NCBI GenBank assembly: GCA_003864495.1
Contig: ML133394.1
Span: 2,480,001 to 2,544,000 of the forward strand
DNA length: 64,000 nt
Reading direction: 5' to 3'
From: Nemopilema nomurai
Lineage: Eukaryota; Cnidaria; Scyphozoa; Rhizostomeae; Rhizostomatidae
How positions within the stretch are numbered: the first letter of the stretch is position 1; every line of letters begins with the position of its first letter. Under the pieces are notes generated by a model. It made no database searches, was not told the DNA's origin, and was given only the letters and a program-made list of their open reading frames with translations. Position numbers and translations under genes: made by a program. Shown piece by piece: positions 11,564 through 24,400 of this stretch.

Positions 11564-13922
11564 ACCGTACGTGATAAACTTGACCGATTATAACGAGGCC
11601 GGTTACAAAAAATGATATGGCTTGTTCTATCAGATTGACTGATATGGAGAGCTAATAGACCTGGTTTGCTTTACACTCTCTATATTCGTTACCGATATTA
11701 AAAATTAAATTGCGTATTATTGGAATCCCAATAACAAGAGCCGTGTCCGAATACTAAACAAAGACGGTCGTATGCAGTCAGAGTTCCCTGCACCGTAAAT
11801 AGAGTCCAGTTGGACGCTCGATTGGATCCATACATGACGCGCCAGGCACCGAACAGTGTCACGAAGTAGTCGAACTGCCAGATCCTTTTTAGTCCACATA
11901 ACCATCATCTTTGTCCTCAAAAAGAACAAAACAACCTCTATTTTCCCTGCCGCATGTGATAATATACAACAATGATACAAGGAAATGGCCAAATTCCAAT
12001 TCTCAAAATAAAAAAGGGAAACTACAGGGTAAATCCTTATCAACTGAATCCTATGAGCCAAGTCGAGAAACTCGGGTTTATGATCTTGCTAGTTCTGAAT
12101 ATTTAATGGCGAAGAATGAAATTAGCAGCACGAAAAGCCAGATGGATCTAGCTGGCTTTGTTCTTCCTTAACCAAATAGAGGCCTGCTTCAGATTATACA
12201 CGCTTTTTCGGGCATGTAATATGCAAAGTGTAAGAAAGAATTCATCTATTTACAGACCCAGAAGGAAAATTATACTATCATTTTCCGGGCAAAATGCCTT
12301 TCAAAAATTGGTAAAGACTACAGAATGTGATTGTGTTTATGGTTATTTGAAGTGTTTGAAAATTTTAATTTTCTGTTCTTTTCCTGAAACGGAATTTCTA
12401 CCGTAAAAGCGGTTGCTAAAAAAGCCTTGGTTTTTGACTTTCAAACCAGGCCAAATGAAGTAACAGCTATTCAAAAGATATTTTAGTTCGTCTAAAAATT
12501 TTGTGAACATCAGCTGAAATAATGACCAACCATGGCGGTAAAAACCCAATCCGAAATGTTTTACACAAAATTCTGATGATATTATCGAATAAAGAGATAA
12601 GGGGAACATTTGTAAAGCCTATCTAGAAACCGGAGGACAAGCTGCTTGAACATCATCAAACCTAGTACCTTAAGGTTTAATCTGTTGGCCAGCAACTCAA
12701 CTCTTAAAGCAATACCCTGGCGACTGTCACTTTACTGCTTTACTGTGAAACTAATGGAAGATTGACAACGTTTTCGAGAGAACTTGAGCAACAAAATGGA
12801 TTTAAAAATGGATTTAAAAAGTTCAAAAATGGATTTCGTCCAACAACTAACTCAACTGAAACCTTTTTTAAGCAAATGTCTGAAAAATAGAAAAAAACAT
12901 CCGTTTGCTAATGAAATCAACCCGCATTGATATTTTCATAATTCTACACATAGAAAAAGTGTTTGTGGAACCATTTTTTTAAAAATGGGACACTTCATCC
13001 ATTCCTCGTCCTTTAGATGTCTTCAATAACGATAGCAATATTTATTTTGGAAAATAGAAAGGTTTTTGTTCTCCCATCGCTGCATGGAACGCAAACCTGC
13101 ATCAAATCTAAAACAAAACAAAACCCATAACGCGGGAAACTTCATTCGTAAGAGCAGCTGACGTTGTGTGTATGTTTGGAGTGCACTGCAAGAGAGATTC
13201 GTTCGGGCAAAGAGGTAAATCAGCATTAATACTTCGTTAGCAATGTCTGCAAATTGATGATATGTTCAATTACAACAGCCGCAACAAGCACGTGACGACA
13301 TTCCATGCTGGTTGTTGTTCCATCCACGCCATCCCTTTGACCTTTCCTGTAGCTTACAATAATTACAATGTGTGTTGCTATCTACCTGAAATCGTTCTAT
13401 ATCTACTTATCTATATCGTCTCAATTAGATTCCGATCTTTTCCAGTCTTAATCTTCTTGTTAAAAAATTCTCCTCGTTGATTAAGCTTCCATTCGGAATA
13501 TCATTAAGAACATATCTATAAAGCCACAGTTGAATCTTGTTCATTTTGTCTACATCCAGTCTCCGATGTGCATATATTTTCGCCGCCAAAAGGGCTCAGA
13601 GAAATTGATAGGGTTGCGTTGTTAATACAGCCTAAACAGTATTTTATTGCAAGAGCTACGCTTTTGAATCTGAACGTGGTTGCTCCAATGTGCACATTTG
13701 GAGTGTTGGAGTACCTTGCTTTTCACAATAACGATAATTCCTTAAAAGACAACTATCGCCGCTCACCGCCAGACAGCGTAAAATGTGGAATACAACTTGC
13801 TGCGGTATCAATCAGGCTAAGCAGTTAGTGTAAATTTCGTGCTTGAATAGATTTGATGATAAATCACATTTATGGTCCCATTCTCCGAGAAACTTGACAA
13901 ACAAAAAGTAACCATTGAAAAA
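11564..13922. other. Intergenic DNA downstream of MEAF6
   Basis: No gene supported. On the minus strand an AATAAA (13643-13648) lies about 280 bases after the MEAF6 stop and could be its polyadenylation signal. Confidence 0.4.
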
Positions 13923-13992
13923 TCAAAACCAACTTACGTCAATTTCGACGTCTTTATTTTTACCGATGGACTTTTTAAGCTTCAACTCGATT
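13923..13992 (-). CDS. MEAF6: MEAF6 exon 7, C-terminus
   Basis: Completes Arg142 and encodes [18 protein letters not shown] and four more residues to TGA at 13923-13925. The IELKLKK matches the IDLKLNKK end of vertebrate MEAF6. GTAAGT after GAC is a possible donor for an alternative terminus. Confidence 0.85.
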
Positions 13993-16900
13993 CTACAAGT
14001 ACAAGTGAAAAATTGTCACATTAAAATCAAAATAGGGATGATAAGGAGACAGCTTTCAGCAATGAGAAGAGCCACGTTTCCAATGTAAGAAATGATCAAG
14101 CAGGCATTTTGAGATGTTCAATACGAAATTCTAGAAATTAAAGCGATATTTTATTTCTTGATATTCGATGGGAAAAAAGCTTTTTGATACTGTTTTAGAA
14201 TATATTATCACAATTAACAACGCGAATGAAAAACAATAAGGTAATATAATCGAGATATTTAAAATCTCTAAAAAAAGTTCTAAGGCTTTCTAGAGTGCCA
14301 CCATGAAAAAAATATCGTGCAAACAATCCTATCAATCAATCCTATCGATCAATCTTATCAATGAATCCTAGCAATCGTTCACCCAACCAACCAATCGGTC
14401 AATCAAGCAACGCCTTCAATCGACCAATCGGTCAAACACTGTGCAACTTACCAGCTTACACTTCAACATCACAATCTGAAATAACTCTTATGTTTCCATT
14501 CTTTAATTTCTCTTACAACACATTCGAAATGCACCCCGATGTCTTTTCAAATTAAACCTAAGCTAAACGCTTTCGAATTCAACACTCTTTGGAGGTTAGG
14601 GGGACTCAAGAACGGCAATGAAACTAAGAGGTGGAAATGTTGCGTATGAAAATGAAATAAAACAGTGAAGGCTTACCTGTGGCGTGAACCTTTTTTTCTT
14701 TTGTGGCCAGCTGAAATGCAAGCACATCTAATTAAAGTTAAAGTTTAGGTACAGGGTAGGCCTATAATAGAGATAGTTTGTTATGATTACATGTAGAGAG
14801 AACTTAGAAATTTTTATAACAAAAGCTCAATATCAGATTGAATGCTTGCGTTGCTATTATTAAATATTTATTTTTTTAAACAATATCTCTCAAAGTGTCG
14901 CCACTTTTTTTCTTCTTCTGTCAATTCTCATTGTCAAAAACGCCTTCTAATGCCTTCTTTCTCAAGTCCTTTTCTTTAATGCATCTTGTACTTGAAAGAT
15001 CCTTATTTGCCTTTTGAACTCACATACAACAACAACAATTGGTATTTCAGCAATTCACTTGTTGAATTTACTAGAAGCTTGTTTTTGCCTAGAAACTAGC
15101 AATGCTACCTTGGAAAACAGCTCTGAATATAACAGCTGTCTTTCTAAGAAAAATTTCTAGTCATCTCCACTCAAAGATAAAAGGATAACTGGAAGTATAC
15201 GAACAGGTCAAACAAACTTTCACAACCTTCCAATCAAGATCTTTCTGATATTCTCTAAACTTCTGTTTACTTTTAGGAGATGAAAGCTACACCTTATCTT
15301 GAAAATAGTACCTACAAAATACTTACACCTGATCTTTCCTGACTGTGTAGTCTGTGGTGCTATATTTGCTTCAGAAAGTGGTTGCTCTCCTGTCATAAAA
15401 GACTAAAAACTCTGTCATGTTCTCAAGAAAAAAGTATTATATAGCACTAAAAAGCAATGACAAAATTCTAAAATGCTGTTGCCACAGTTTGTTTAATTTA
15501 AGAAAACTGGAAATTGGTTTCTGAAATAGACCAATCAACAAGGGTACCTTTTATTTCTGCAAGCAGCAAACAAGTTTTACTCCATTGATTTTAAAACTGA
15601 GCCCTCAAAAAATTTTTTAGAACATAGTTCAAAAGATTCATACGTTTATCAGGTTGCGGTTCAGCCAAACCCATACTTGCAACAGCCTAGGAAGGAAAGC
15701 AGTCAATAATTAATACTACAATTGCAGCCATTTCCAAAAAAAATCTAGATCATTATAATTTCATACTACCTACTTAAAAGTGCAAGTCGAAAAGTAACAA
15801 GAAATATCTGTTGACTCATTTAATTAAATAGCTCCTTTGATAGGAAACAAATGGAGAGAAAGAGGGAAAACCTTTAGGGGAGAACAATGATGGATTGCAG
15901 GGAGGAGATCATATTGTAGGGAGGAGATCAGATTGCAGGGAGGAGATCAGATTGCAGGGAGGAGATCAGATTGCAGGGAGGAGATCAGATTGCATGGAGG
16001 AGATCATATTGTAGGGAGGAGATCAGATTGCAGGGACGAGATCAGATTGCAGGGAGGAGATCTGATTTCAGGGAGGAGATCAGATTGCAGGGACGAGATC
16101 AGATTGCAGGGAGGAGATCTGATTGCAGGGAGGAGATCAGATTACAGGGAGGAGATCAGATTGCAGAGAGATTAACACATTACATTTGCATGCCAGCTTC
16201 ATTAAGTCATTTAAGGTTACGATAAACGTTTTCAACAAAACGAAAATTGGTTTTTCCTTCCTAAAGGCCAAACTGTTCAAGGAATCTGGGTAAACTATAT
16301 ATATCATTCGATGCACAAGATGGCGTATCTAGCCTGATTAAAATTATTGGCAAATAATGTTAAATCGAATTTATTGCTCAAAAAGTGTACCACCTTCAAA
16401 AGCTATTTTGTACCCTTGCGTTTGAGGTAACAAAATCTGACTTATACCAGCAGGAAGTGCAGATCCTAAGCTACCAAAGTGTGTCTCAGATTTTTTAAAA
16501 TTCCTCCTCTTCTTGAAACTATACACTGTCAAAAATTGGCAAACAATTTTTCCACCCTCCCGCAGCTGTATTTGGGTATAAAAGACGAACCAGAGCAAAT
16601 ATAAGAATTTTGAGACACACTTGGGTTGCCCAACATCTGCCCTAGCCGTGTGCAAATTTTCGAGCCATTTGATTGGTTCCTTCTGTACAAAATAGCTTTT
16701 TCATACCTGTATGTAGAGGAAATTCGAGTCCAGAGGAAACAGGATTTTACTGATCGCACTTGCGATTGTACTCATCGGAACATATTACCAACAATGTAAT
16801 CCGGGTCAAGTAGTTTAGGCTTTAAGATAAATTAGCGTCTTAAAATAAGCACAACAACCCATGGATGTGCCATACTCTTGCACAAACCACAGGAAGCAGA

Positions 16901-19752
16901 ACAAGGATAATTGGCTTAACAGGTCGAGGGATTTGAAAACTGCTGCTAGAAACTTTGATAAGAAAATTATGGAAACCTTCGTTTATACGGGATTTTCTCC
17001 ATTTTCAAAACTACTTCTAGCTTCAAACATAGTATCATTATGTACCTTATTAATTCGGCTATCAGAATGTGAAGTAATCGAAAAATGGATGTTTTCGTCC
17101 AGAAACGTTTACCGTAACCTTAAAGTCAAAAGCAAAGAAAAAGGGAAAAACTTACTGCATATGATGTGATTGAAGACTTTGAAAAGAGCCTCTCTGACTC
17201 TTTAAATTTTCGATTTCTTTTCTCAACCTTTTGGTTTGGTCCAGTTCTTAAATACAATTGACCAACTTGTAATATGTACACAGTAATATGTCAGGTGACA
17301 GGAGAAGTGTAATATAAAATGCTACGAGAAGCTGATCTAATAGAAGAAACTGTAAAATGAAGCACAGCAAAATGGATTCTTATAGAAAATAGCACAGAAG
17401 AAAATTAAAGAGCAAAGGACAAATATGAAATGATAGGAAGAATATGAAATGACTAAAAGGAATAAAACTGGATATGAAATTGAATACAGGATAGGAAAAA
17501 AAGAAACTAGTTAACACAGTTTAGTATAGCAAAGGAGCATAGATAATTGAATAAAGAATCTAATGTAAAATAATATGAGACCTTGAACTTAATTGTCTAG
17601 ATATATTTTACCTAGATAAAATGTTGTAATACTGGCAATTTAACAATGATGCCTTCCAAGCCAGTCAACAGTAACTAATCCTTCGAACCTTTTTTAAGGC
17701 AAGCTTGGGATGTATTGAGCTTATTATGTATACTCTCTTGGGTTTTTTGCAAGATCAGGTCCCTTTTTAAAACATGATTTTGAAAACCTGAAAATTCTAG
17801 CTAACTGTAGTTTTAATGCCTTTTTGACATGAGAGTTAACAGAACCAAAGTAAAAACACTATACCTGCTTGTAAGTAGCCTGTCCCATCCTCTGATTATA
17901 TTTCCATAAAGCTGTGTATCTTCTAGATAACTCCCTTCAAAGGCATAAATCTGTCTTTCCAGGTTTGCAAGATTGTCCTAAAAGTGAAATATTAATAACT
18001 GTCGTCCTTTCAAAGTTACTTTCAAACATATATTGGAACATATGTGTAATTAGTTTTAAGCCTCATGTATCTCTTAAACCTGACTGGCAACTTAATTCAC
18101 TTACTCAACCCTGTCTCGTGTAAGCAAGTGGACAAGGCGAATGCTCCTTAAAATATATGGGTGATGTCCAAGATTTTAACTAAACATTCAGATGTTTTGT
18201 TAACATTCCAGAAAAAAAGTGACATGTTTTCCACCTTTTGAGGGCAAATTTGCCCTTTGAAAAATTAATTTGTATACATATATATATATATACTGTCTAG
18301 ATGAAACTTCTTCAAGAACAAATAATGACATAAAGTGATAATAGGGGAATTCAGTTCATCTGGCTCTCTCTAGATTTTGATGTAGTACTATTATCACTAA
18401 TGATTTTTAGTTCCCCCAGGTTGTTCAATACCTAACACTTTTAGGAAACCAAAAACATTTTCATTTTCACTTGAATTTTAAGCTTAACGCTCTTCTTTTC
18501 TTAGCTCTAAAATAATCTATTATTGAACTTGTCATTTGGATGTGCCCATGTTTTCCTAGGGTCATTCCATGTCAATTCAATAAGACATCAACACCCACCA
18601 TTTTAGATTTTTTTCATTTTCATTTTGCAAAACATTTATATTCATTTATATGGCAATACGGTCAATATTGCAACATATAATGAGTTGTCTAAACTTCCTA
18701 AATGGGTGTTAAGTGATGTCTACCTAATTATGAATTTAAAGTGTTTACTATTCTGCTCACAAGACCATCTATGTGTCTTCATGCTTTCCTCTTAAATTAA
18801 CAAGTTACCTGTCTGCTTCAACATGGTATGTATGTGAATACTATCAACAAGTCAGTTTGCCAATATATATTGAAAAGAAAGGCAACCAGTTAATTGCCAA
18901 TGAACTTAATAGAAAGGGTTTAGTGTGTAACTCAACTCTGCAACCTATGAAGACTTGCATATTTGATAAAAAATTGTCTTGTTGTCCAAGTAAGTTGGCA
19001 TGTTGTTTTATTGAAACATCATCCATCTATAAATTTGAGTACTACAATAAAACATCACCCATCCATTGCTCCGGTTTCTTAACCTTTGTTGTTGTCTGTA
19101 ACTATGCCTTTAAATTACTCTCAAATTTCACATTTTAACCTGTTAGACCTTTATGTACAAGTATCAGTTTCTAAGGTTCACTTTTACCATTTATGAAGTT
19201 AAAAATTGCTCGAATCTGAGAATTACAGGTTTCTTATGTTAAAAATGCAATCACTGTAAAAGAAATAGTTCTGCAAGGATTTAGCATTATTCTTGTATTC
19301 TGCAGGTATGAAAATGATGGGATGTACATTTTCAGAATGATAATGCTAAAAGGCGGAAAAATTATAATAATAAGATATTGTTTGATTTTTTACAAAATTC
19401 AAAATGGCCGCCAATCAGGTTTTACCTAGAAATGGTTAAATTTGATATTTCATCTAATGTAAAGATATTGAAGTTAAAATTTGGGAAACTATATTTCTAA
19501 AGAGTGCTTATTTGCAAAATAAAAATGAAGAAAATCTAAGATGGTGGGGTGTCAGTTCTAACTTTTATCTGATGAACTGATATGAATGCCCGGTGAAAAC
19601 CGTTAGTTGCAAGACGTTTGACATTGGCAATTATCTTACAGATCCTCATGAGCACTATATGAAAATTTTACCGCTAGTTCCTCTTTGTGCTTCAAAAGCT
19701 CAGCTAGTTCGGATCTTGTATCTGGAAGCTTGACTCCACTTTCGCCCGCCAT
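13923..19752 (-). CDS. MEAF6: MEAF6 / Eaf6, chromatin acetyltransferase complex subunit (7 exons)
   Basis: Small nuclear subunit of the NuA4/TIP60, HBO1 and MOZ/MORF histone acetyltransferase complexes, where it stabilises the catalytic assembly. Exons in transcript order: 19672-19752, 17865-17977, 17156-17246, 15644-15686, 15327-15389, 14677-14710, 13923-13992, total 495 nt or 164 residues plus stop. All introns are GT-AG and the phases match at each junction. The Eaf6 domain (about residues 9-95) starts with [11 protein letters not shown] and includes [27 protein letters not shown] and [16 protein letters not shown], all hallmarks of the family. The middle is variable, followed by a basic [10 protein letters not shown] and RIELKLKKS tail, as in vertebrate MEAF6. 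It lies head-to-tail downstream of OTC. The last exon may end at the stop or be spliced again (GAC/GTAAGT, 13935-13940). Confidence 0.96.
14318..14425. repeat. Degenerate CAATC-rich simple repeat
   Basis: Imperfect tandem AATCAATCCTAT / CCAATCGGTCAAT units inside MEAF6 intron 6. Confidence 0.6.
14677..14710 (-). CDS. MEAF6: MEAF6 exon 6
   Basis: A 34-nt micro-exon encoding the basic segment [11 protein letters not shown]. Acceptor GCATTTCAG, donor GTAAGC. Phases fit exons 5 and 7. Confidence 0.85.
15327..15389 (-). CDS. MEAF6: MEAF6 exon 5
   Basis: A 63-nt exon for the variable linker (residues 110-130, [16 protein letters not shown] and onward). Two donors overlap two bases apart; GTAAGT (exon end 15327) is chosen because it gives the conserved basic HKRKK in the next exon, while the GTGTAA site does not. 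Confidence 0.8.
15644..15686 (-). CDS. MEAF6: MEAF6 exon 4
   Basis: A 43-nt exon for residues 96-109 ([14 protein letters not shown]) ending in phase 1 at GTATGA. The AVxSxxL start aligns with the AVSAL stretch at this place in vertebrate MEAF6. Confidence 0.85.
15893..16170. repeat. 19-bp minisatellite, about 14-15 copies
   Basis: Tandem copies of a unit close to GATTGCAGGGAGGAGATCA with single-base variants (GGGACGAG, TTGTAGGG, ATCTGATT), inside MEAF6 intron 3. Period 19 and the absence of stops produce artefactual open frames. Confidence 0.97.
17156..17246 (-). CDS. MEAF6: MEAF6 exon 3
   Basis: Completes Arg65 and encodes residues 66-95 with the conserved [16 protein letters not shown]. 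Donor GTAAGT, a perfect consensus. Confidence 0.95.
17865..17977 (-). CDS. MEAF6: MEAF6 exon 2
   Basis: Residues 28-64 plus two bases of 65. It holds the most conserved core of the family ([20 protein letters not shown], then [11 protein letters not shown]). Acceptor CACTTTTAG, donor GTATAG. Confidence 0.96.
18272..18293. repeat. (TA)n simple repeat
   Basis: A short run of alternating T and A in MEAF6 intron 1. Confidence 0.85.
19672..19752 (-). CDS. MEAF6: MEAF6 exon 1
   Basis: Encodes residues 1-27, from ATG to LKHKEELA, ending in phase 0 before GTAAAA. The ATG sits in CCAAAATGGCGGGC, a YY1-like sequence overlapping the start, as often seen in broadly expressed genes. Confidence 0.95.
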
Positions 19753-21330
19753 TTTGGTGTGCACAGAGCCCGGATTTAACATGCTCCTCCGCAGCTACTT
19801 GTGTAAGAAAAATCCCTCCAAAAATGATAAAAATTCTTAGCGGTTCTTATAGAATAATTGTGATTCCAAAGATTTTTTCAAATTTGTATGATTATGAAAA
19901 GGTTACGCTTTAAATTTGATTAAGTTTTCCCTAGCTAATCATTAATGCATGTTAGATTCAGATGGTATGGTAGAGACAAACATACTCCCAAAATCTCTCT
20001 TTCGATATTTTGGCGCTACTTTCATATAGTATTTCTTCCTCCTGCGAGCGTTTTGGACTACTTTTGAATACTTTGGAAATTTACAAAATGTTTAAAACTT
20101 TATGGAGAATAATACAATATCTAAAGGTTTTCAAGAACCTTTTATTGTTGCAGAGTTTTGAGTTTGGCGAAGGCGTCTTAAGCCCCTCTGTTCACCGTGA
20201 ATGGTGGGGGAATAAATTTTTGTGAAAAAGCGCTCTGTGGTCAAAACTTCGCAATGGCTAGTAAAAGCGGAACTAGTTTTCGCATTTCTTAAAGTACTTT
20301 TTTCGCCAGATACTCCTCAGAGTATGAGAATGCAAAGAGTTGAATTTTCCAGGTAAATAGTCACACTCCAGCTCCGAAACAAAAAATGACGTACGTATCG
20401 TCAACATAGCGAAAATAGACCGCGTGCTCTTCAGAACAAATTTTCTCGCCAATTTACCTTAAAAATACCAATTTTGACTCCCCCTTCTACCTATTGTAAT
20501 GTGACATCGGGTCATACAATAAAAAAGGTTTTCTTCTGACATGCACATCGTATACATAACCATTAAACTCACAATTGGATTGAAGCATTAAAACTTGATA
20601 ATGGCACATCTTGGTTTTCGTTTCTTGATTCCCCCCACACTCAGGCACCTCAGGCAAGAACGGGGAACCTTCAGATAGAATCTTCATTACGCTATCCCAC
20701 GAGTGCTATTCCAAATAGTTGTCTCCCTCATGTGAGACACAACTTCTTGGTCTTTTTTAGCTATTTCTCAAATTTTAAAAAGGGGGAGTGAAACAGCATT
20801 TCATGATTTGCTATCCCATCAAATTAAAAATTAAGAAATATATGTTATCGAATTCATCAGTTTTTATTACAAAAACCAATTTGGAGCAACAGAAACTTTA
20901 CCCGATGAGCCTCACCTCATCTCAACCAGCGGAATGCAAACCAGAGCTATAGCTATAGCCCCCTTTAATAATTTCATCTATATTTCAGTTCGATTTCATA
21001 ATCCAGCATCTGGCCAGTTTATTGAGTCAAAGGACCAAGCGGAATCACAGAACGCGACATCACCAAATATCATCCCAATAGCCGGGTTGTAGCTTACTTT
21101 CCAGTGAAAAGCCGGAAACATACTAATTTAAACCATAAACATCATATCACAAGGATGAGATAGACAGTTGAAAACTCAGTTTGCAAGCCATCCAACTTTT
21201 GCCGCACGATGGAAATCATAGGTAAAGCTGAGAAAACACACAAAAATTGCTTTCATTAAACGATTGTACAAATGCAACAGGCATGCAGTTATAAATAATT
21301 TAACAACCCATCTGTGTAGTGTTGTGTTGC
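19753..21330. other. Spacer between OTC and MEAF6
   Basis: Holds the promoter side of MEAF6 and the downstream region of OTC. It contains one copy (about 20249-20345) of a dispersed repeat related to the element at 47171. No other gene seen. Confidence 0.5.
20249..20345. repeat. Dispersed repeat related to the 47171 TIR element
   Basis: ACTTCGCAATGGCTAGT, AGTTTTCGCAT, AAGTACTTTTTTCGCC and CTCAGAGTATG match the left part of the 47171-47433 element and a piece at 41471-41525. The right boundary was not found. Confidence 0.5.
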
Positions 21331-21336
21331 TTTATT
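21331..21336 (-). terminator. Candidate OTC polyadenylation signal
   Basis: AATAAA on the minus strand, about 42 bases after the OTC stop codon; the first canonical signal downstream. Confidence 0.5.
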
Positions 21337-21377
21337 GCTGTGACTGCCTTGTTATATCTTCAGGATCCGACACTGAG

Positions 21378-21437
21378 CTAGAAATTCGGTTTAGAAATGG
21401 TTGGTTGGTACTCTTTAAGAAGGTTCAACAGCACACT
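21378..21437 (-). CDS. OTC: OTC exon 11, C-terminus
   Basis: [19 protein letters not shown] then TAG. The LL-x-x-Y-x-P-x-x-x-KP-x-F ending is the usual OTC C-terminus. Acceptor TTCTTTTGCAG. Confidence 0.93.
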   Translation of the reverse strand, partial: SVLLNLLKEYQPTISKPNF

Positions 21438-24400
21438 CTGCAAAAGAAAAAGAAGTCATGACAAGAAATCCTAGTAACAGTTGATCAAGAAACAAACAAG
21501 GTCAGAAAAATCGCATAACTGCTCTACAAATTCGAGAATAAACACGTGGGTGCAAGTAGATTCGTTCACAGAGCACAGGGTTTGCGAAAGCCTTTAAATA
21601 TTTGCAATTGATGTTAGCAGTTTTTATTAACAGAAAAGCCCTGAATAATCCGCTTCAATGAAACCTTTAAAGGGGGAAATAATGATCTCAAAAATAAACG
21701 AGCCAATCCCTGCTCACAATAGGCAAAGCAGCATTGGCTTCACCCACATTATTGCCATCCCAACCACAAAGAGCGCTTGAATCAGACTGTAAAAGTGGGC
21801 GTAGAGCAAACGCATTATCGGCCACAATGACGGTAAGTCCAGCAAAGTTTAAGGTCATAACAAGGACATTTCATGAGTTTACAAAGAAAGTAAAATTATT
21901 GGGTACCGTTTTCTGTTCTGAAACATTTTTGGTGTTGCGTAAATTGAAATAAAATGGCGCAATGTGATTTAAAATGGCGCATTGCAAGTAGACAAATTTT
22001 CAAGTTTTCTCTGAAGCTAGCATTAGAATAGATCAACTTGCATGATGATGCTGCGCTCTTTTTTAGCAACCAGCCACGACCTGAGTCAAACGAAGTCCGG
22101 CGAAAACTAAAGCCTAGTAAGAACCGGACATGATTATACCGCGGTACATACCATGACCGTCCACTTCCGGTTCTCAGCCTCATCCCAAACCAAGGACCGG
22201 TCCGAGTAGAACACTTCATCGTCGACTTCTTCGGGTTTGCGAGGCAAACAATGCAAGAAACACCAATTGTCCGCAGCCAATGACGTCAGCTGAATAATGG
22301 AAAGTAAGCATCAACAGCTCTCCAAAGAAATGAGGAGGGAATCTCGCACAAAGAATACTGAGTTGATAACAGCATGGCTCATGGATATGAATAATGAATA
22401 ACACAGATCAAACAGTGCAGAATGAAGGAAACACTGGCACACAATCTAGGTTTTCGCTTACGAAAGTGGCGAACTTGTATAGACTTCTGCTTTATCACGT
22501 GTTTCGTCCTTTATAGCTTTAAAGAATCCTAACAACTCGATGCTCTGATAAATAGAGCATTTGCTAAGTAAACTGGTTCTTTGAAACTAGACTAATAACT
22601 TCATATATGCCTTCGCCAGCGTCATGCACTATTGATTCCTTTTCGATTTCTCAGCAACAAGAATTGTTTTTAGCACATAAGCCAAAATGACATAGCCTAT
22701 TGCTACATATCTGTTACTTTGGACAACATAATGTTTAGTTACTTGCGAACTCAAGTTTTTCATAATTCTGGATGTGGGAAGTTTATTGTGTAAAACTCAA
22801 ATGAAATGATGAAGGCAATTTGAAAGAAAAAATCGCTGGTTGTATCAATGGATTAAAAGTTATGTCTGCCAATAAAAACATGACTCTCGATACGCTTTAT
22901 ACAACTATATGTTGTAATGATTGACATGTAGTATGCATCACGCGAACTAATAGTGTAAAGTACCTTCCCAAAATTAAAGATGGAGTGAAGAAGAAAATTA
23001 GAAAGTCAAATGAAAGATACTGCTTAAAGAGCTAGTAGCTTAATTAACAATGGACCAGCTAAGTTGACTTTAAAAGGTTTTTGGCAGTGCACTGTGTACA
23101 CGGGAAATTAAGGAGAAATATCCAAGAACTGTAAGACTGGGACAAAGAATATAGCAGAATCAATGGATTATAAGTGAAACCGGTAGTTGAAACAAGTCCC
23201 AAGTCATACCTTCTTCGTCACTTGGTAACCGGCAAACACCCTCATCTTCTCGGCCTTCTGGTCCTCCTGCCCCATGCTGATCCACGTGTCGGTAACGATA
23301 ACATTGGCATCTTTGCACGCTTCACGAGGGTCATTCGTGTACGCGATCTTGGTGGAGCACTAAAAACGAAAAAGGTGGTCCTGCTGAAAGTGCGAAGGAG
23401 CTTCGCAGTACATTGGAACGCGGCAATAAGAGACAGTGACGTTATTGGTATGGGCGATCGCCTTGGCAGCAAAGGAGATGCGAAGAACTAGTGGGCCTCA
23501 GGATGTAGAAGAGGCCGCAGCATTATTCTTGATCAATGAGTCCCGATTATCAAGTAACGTCTGTCGCAACGCTTTCCACAAAGAGCAGCTTGTTGAGAAA
23601 GAGCGGCCAGATTTCTTTCGAAACAAACAAAACTCCAAATGGTCAAACGATTGGCTGTTAATTATCCAATCACAATCAGTAGCTGATCAAAGTCTTTACC
23701 TGTTCTGCAAATTCATCGGCTGCTTTTGCCACTTCTGGGAAAACCTCATAGCCCTGTGTACAATGAGAATTGAAGCAAGAAATTAAACAAGTTAAGGAAA
23801 GTAAACCTAGTTTTTGATGAAAATGAGTTTCTTAGCCAATTGTTGGGGTAAATGACGTTCTTAATCTTTTCATGACTCCAAAAATTCGAAAAAACCGTAA
23901 CAACATGAACAGAGATTAAGAAACGATCTGATCCGAAAATACCTTGGGTGTAGCAATGTTCAAGTCTACGCCGAGTCTTGGAGCTGCCATCATCAATGAA
24001 TGGATGATGTTATTACCATCTCCGACCCAGGCCATCTTCAGGCCGTGCAAATGTCCATAGTGCTCCTGTTTCAACATAGAATGCAAATGAGGATCAAAGG
24101 ACGAAGGTCGAGTACCACTTTGCAAGTGTCAAAGGTCAGTCAACTTTCCCAAATGACATATTTTGCATGTTGACTATTAGTTACACTGCATATTATATGC
24201 CTAGAATTCACTTTCTTCGTCTTAAAATTGGTTCAAATTTGTAGGTTAAAAAATCATGACTTGTAGGGTAATATTATAGAATGAGATCGGAACTTTCTTC
24301 AGACTAGATAGCTATCAGTTTGATAAATTTTCAGGAGCTTTATTCATATAGACATCTCATGTGACAAATAACGTGAAACTATAAATTGATACATGAATTG

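Noticed and set aside
15933..16225. Two overlapping frames of 80-84 codons in the minisatellite
   Set aside because: A 19-bp stop-free unit is open in all three phases; the frames are an artefact of the repeat.
16861..17169. 102-codon ATG frame on the + strand
   Set aside because: Overlaps MEAF6 exon 3 antisense and the adjoining intron; no motif and no transcript evidence from sequence.
21734..21952. Open stretches on both strands between OTC exons 10 and 11, considered as an extra OTC exon
   Set aside because: Neither frame resembles OTC, and exon 10 joins exon 11 in phase to give the expected C-terminus without it.
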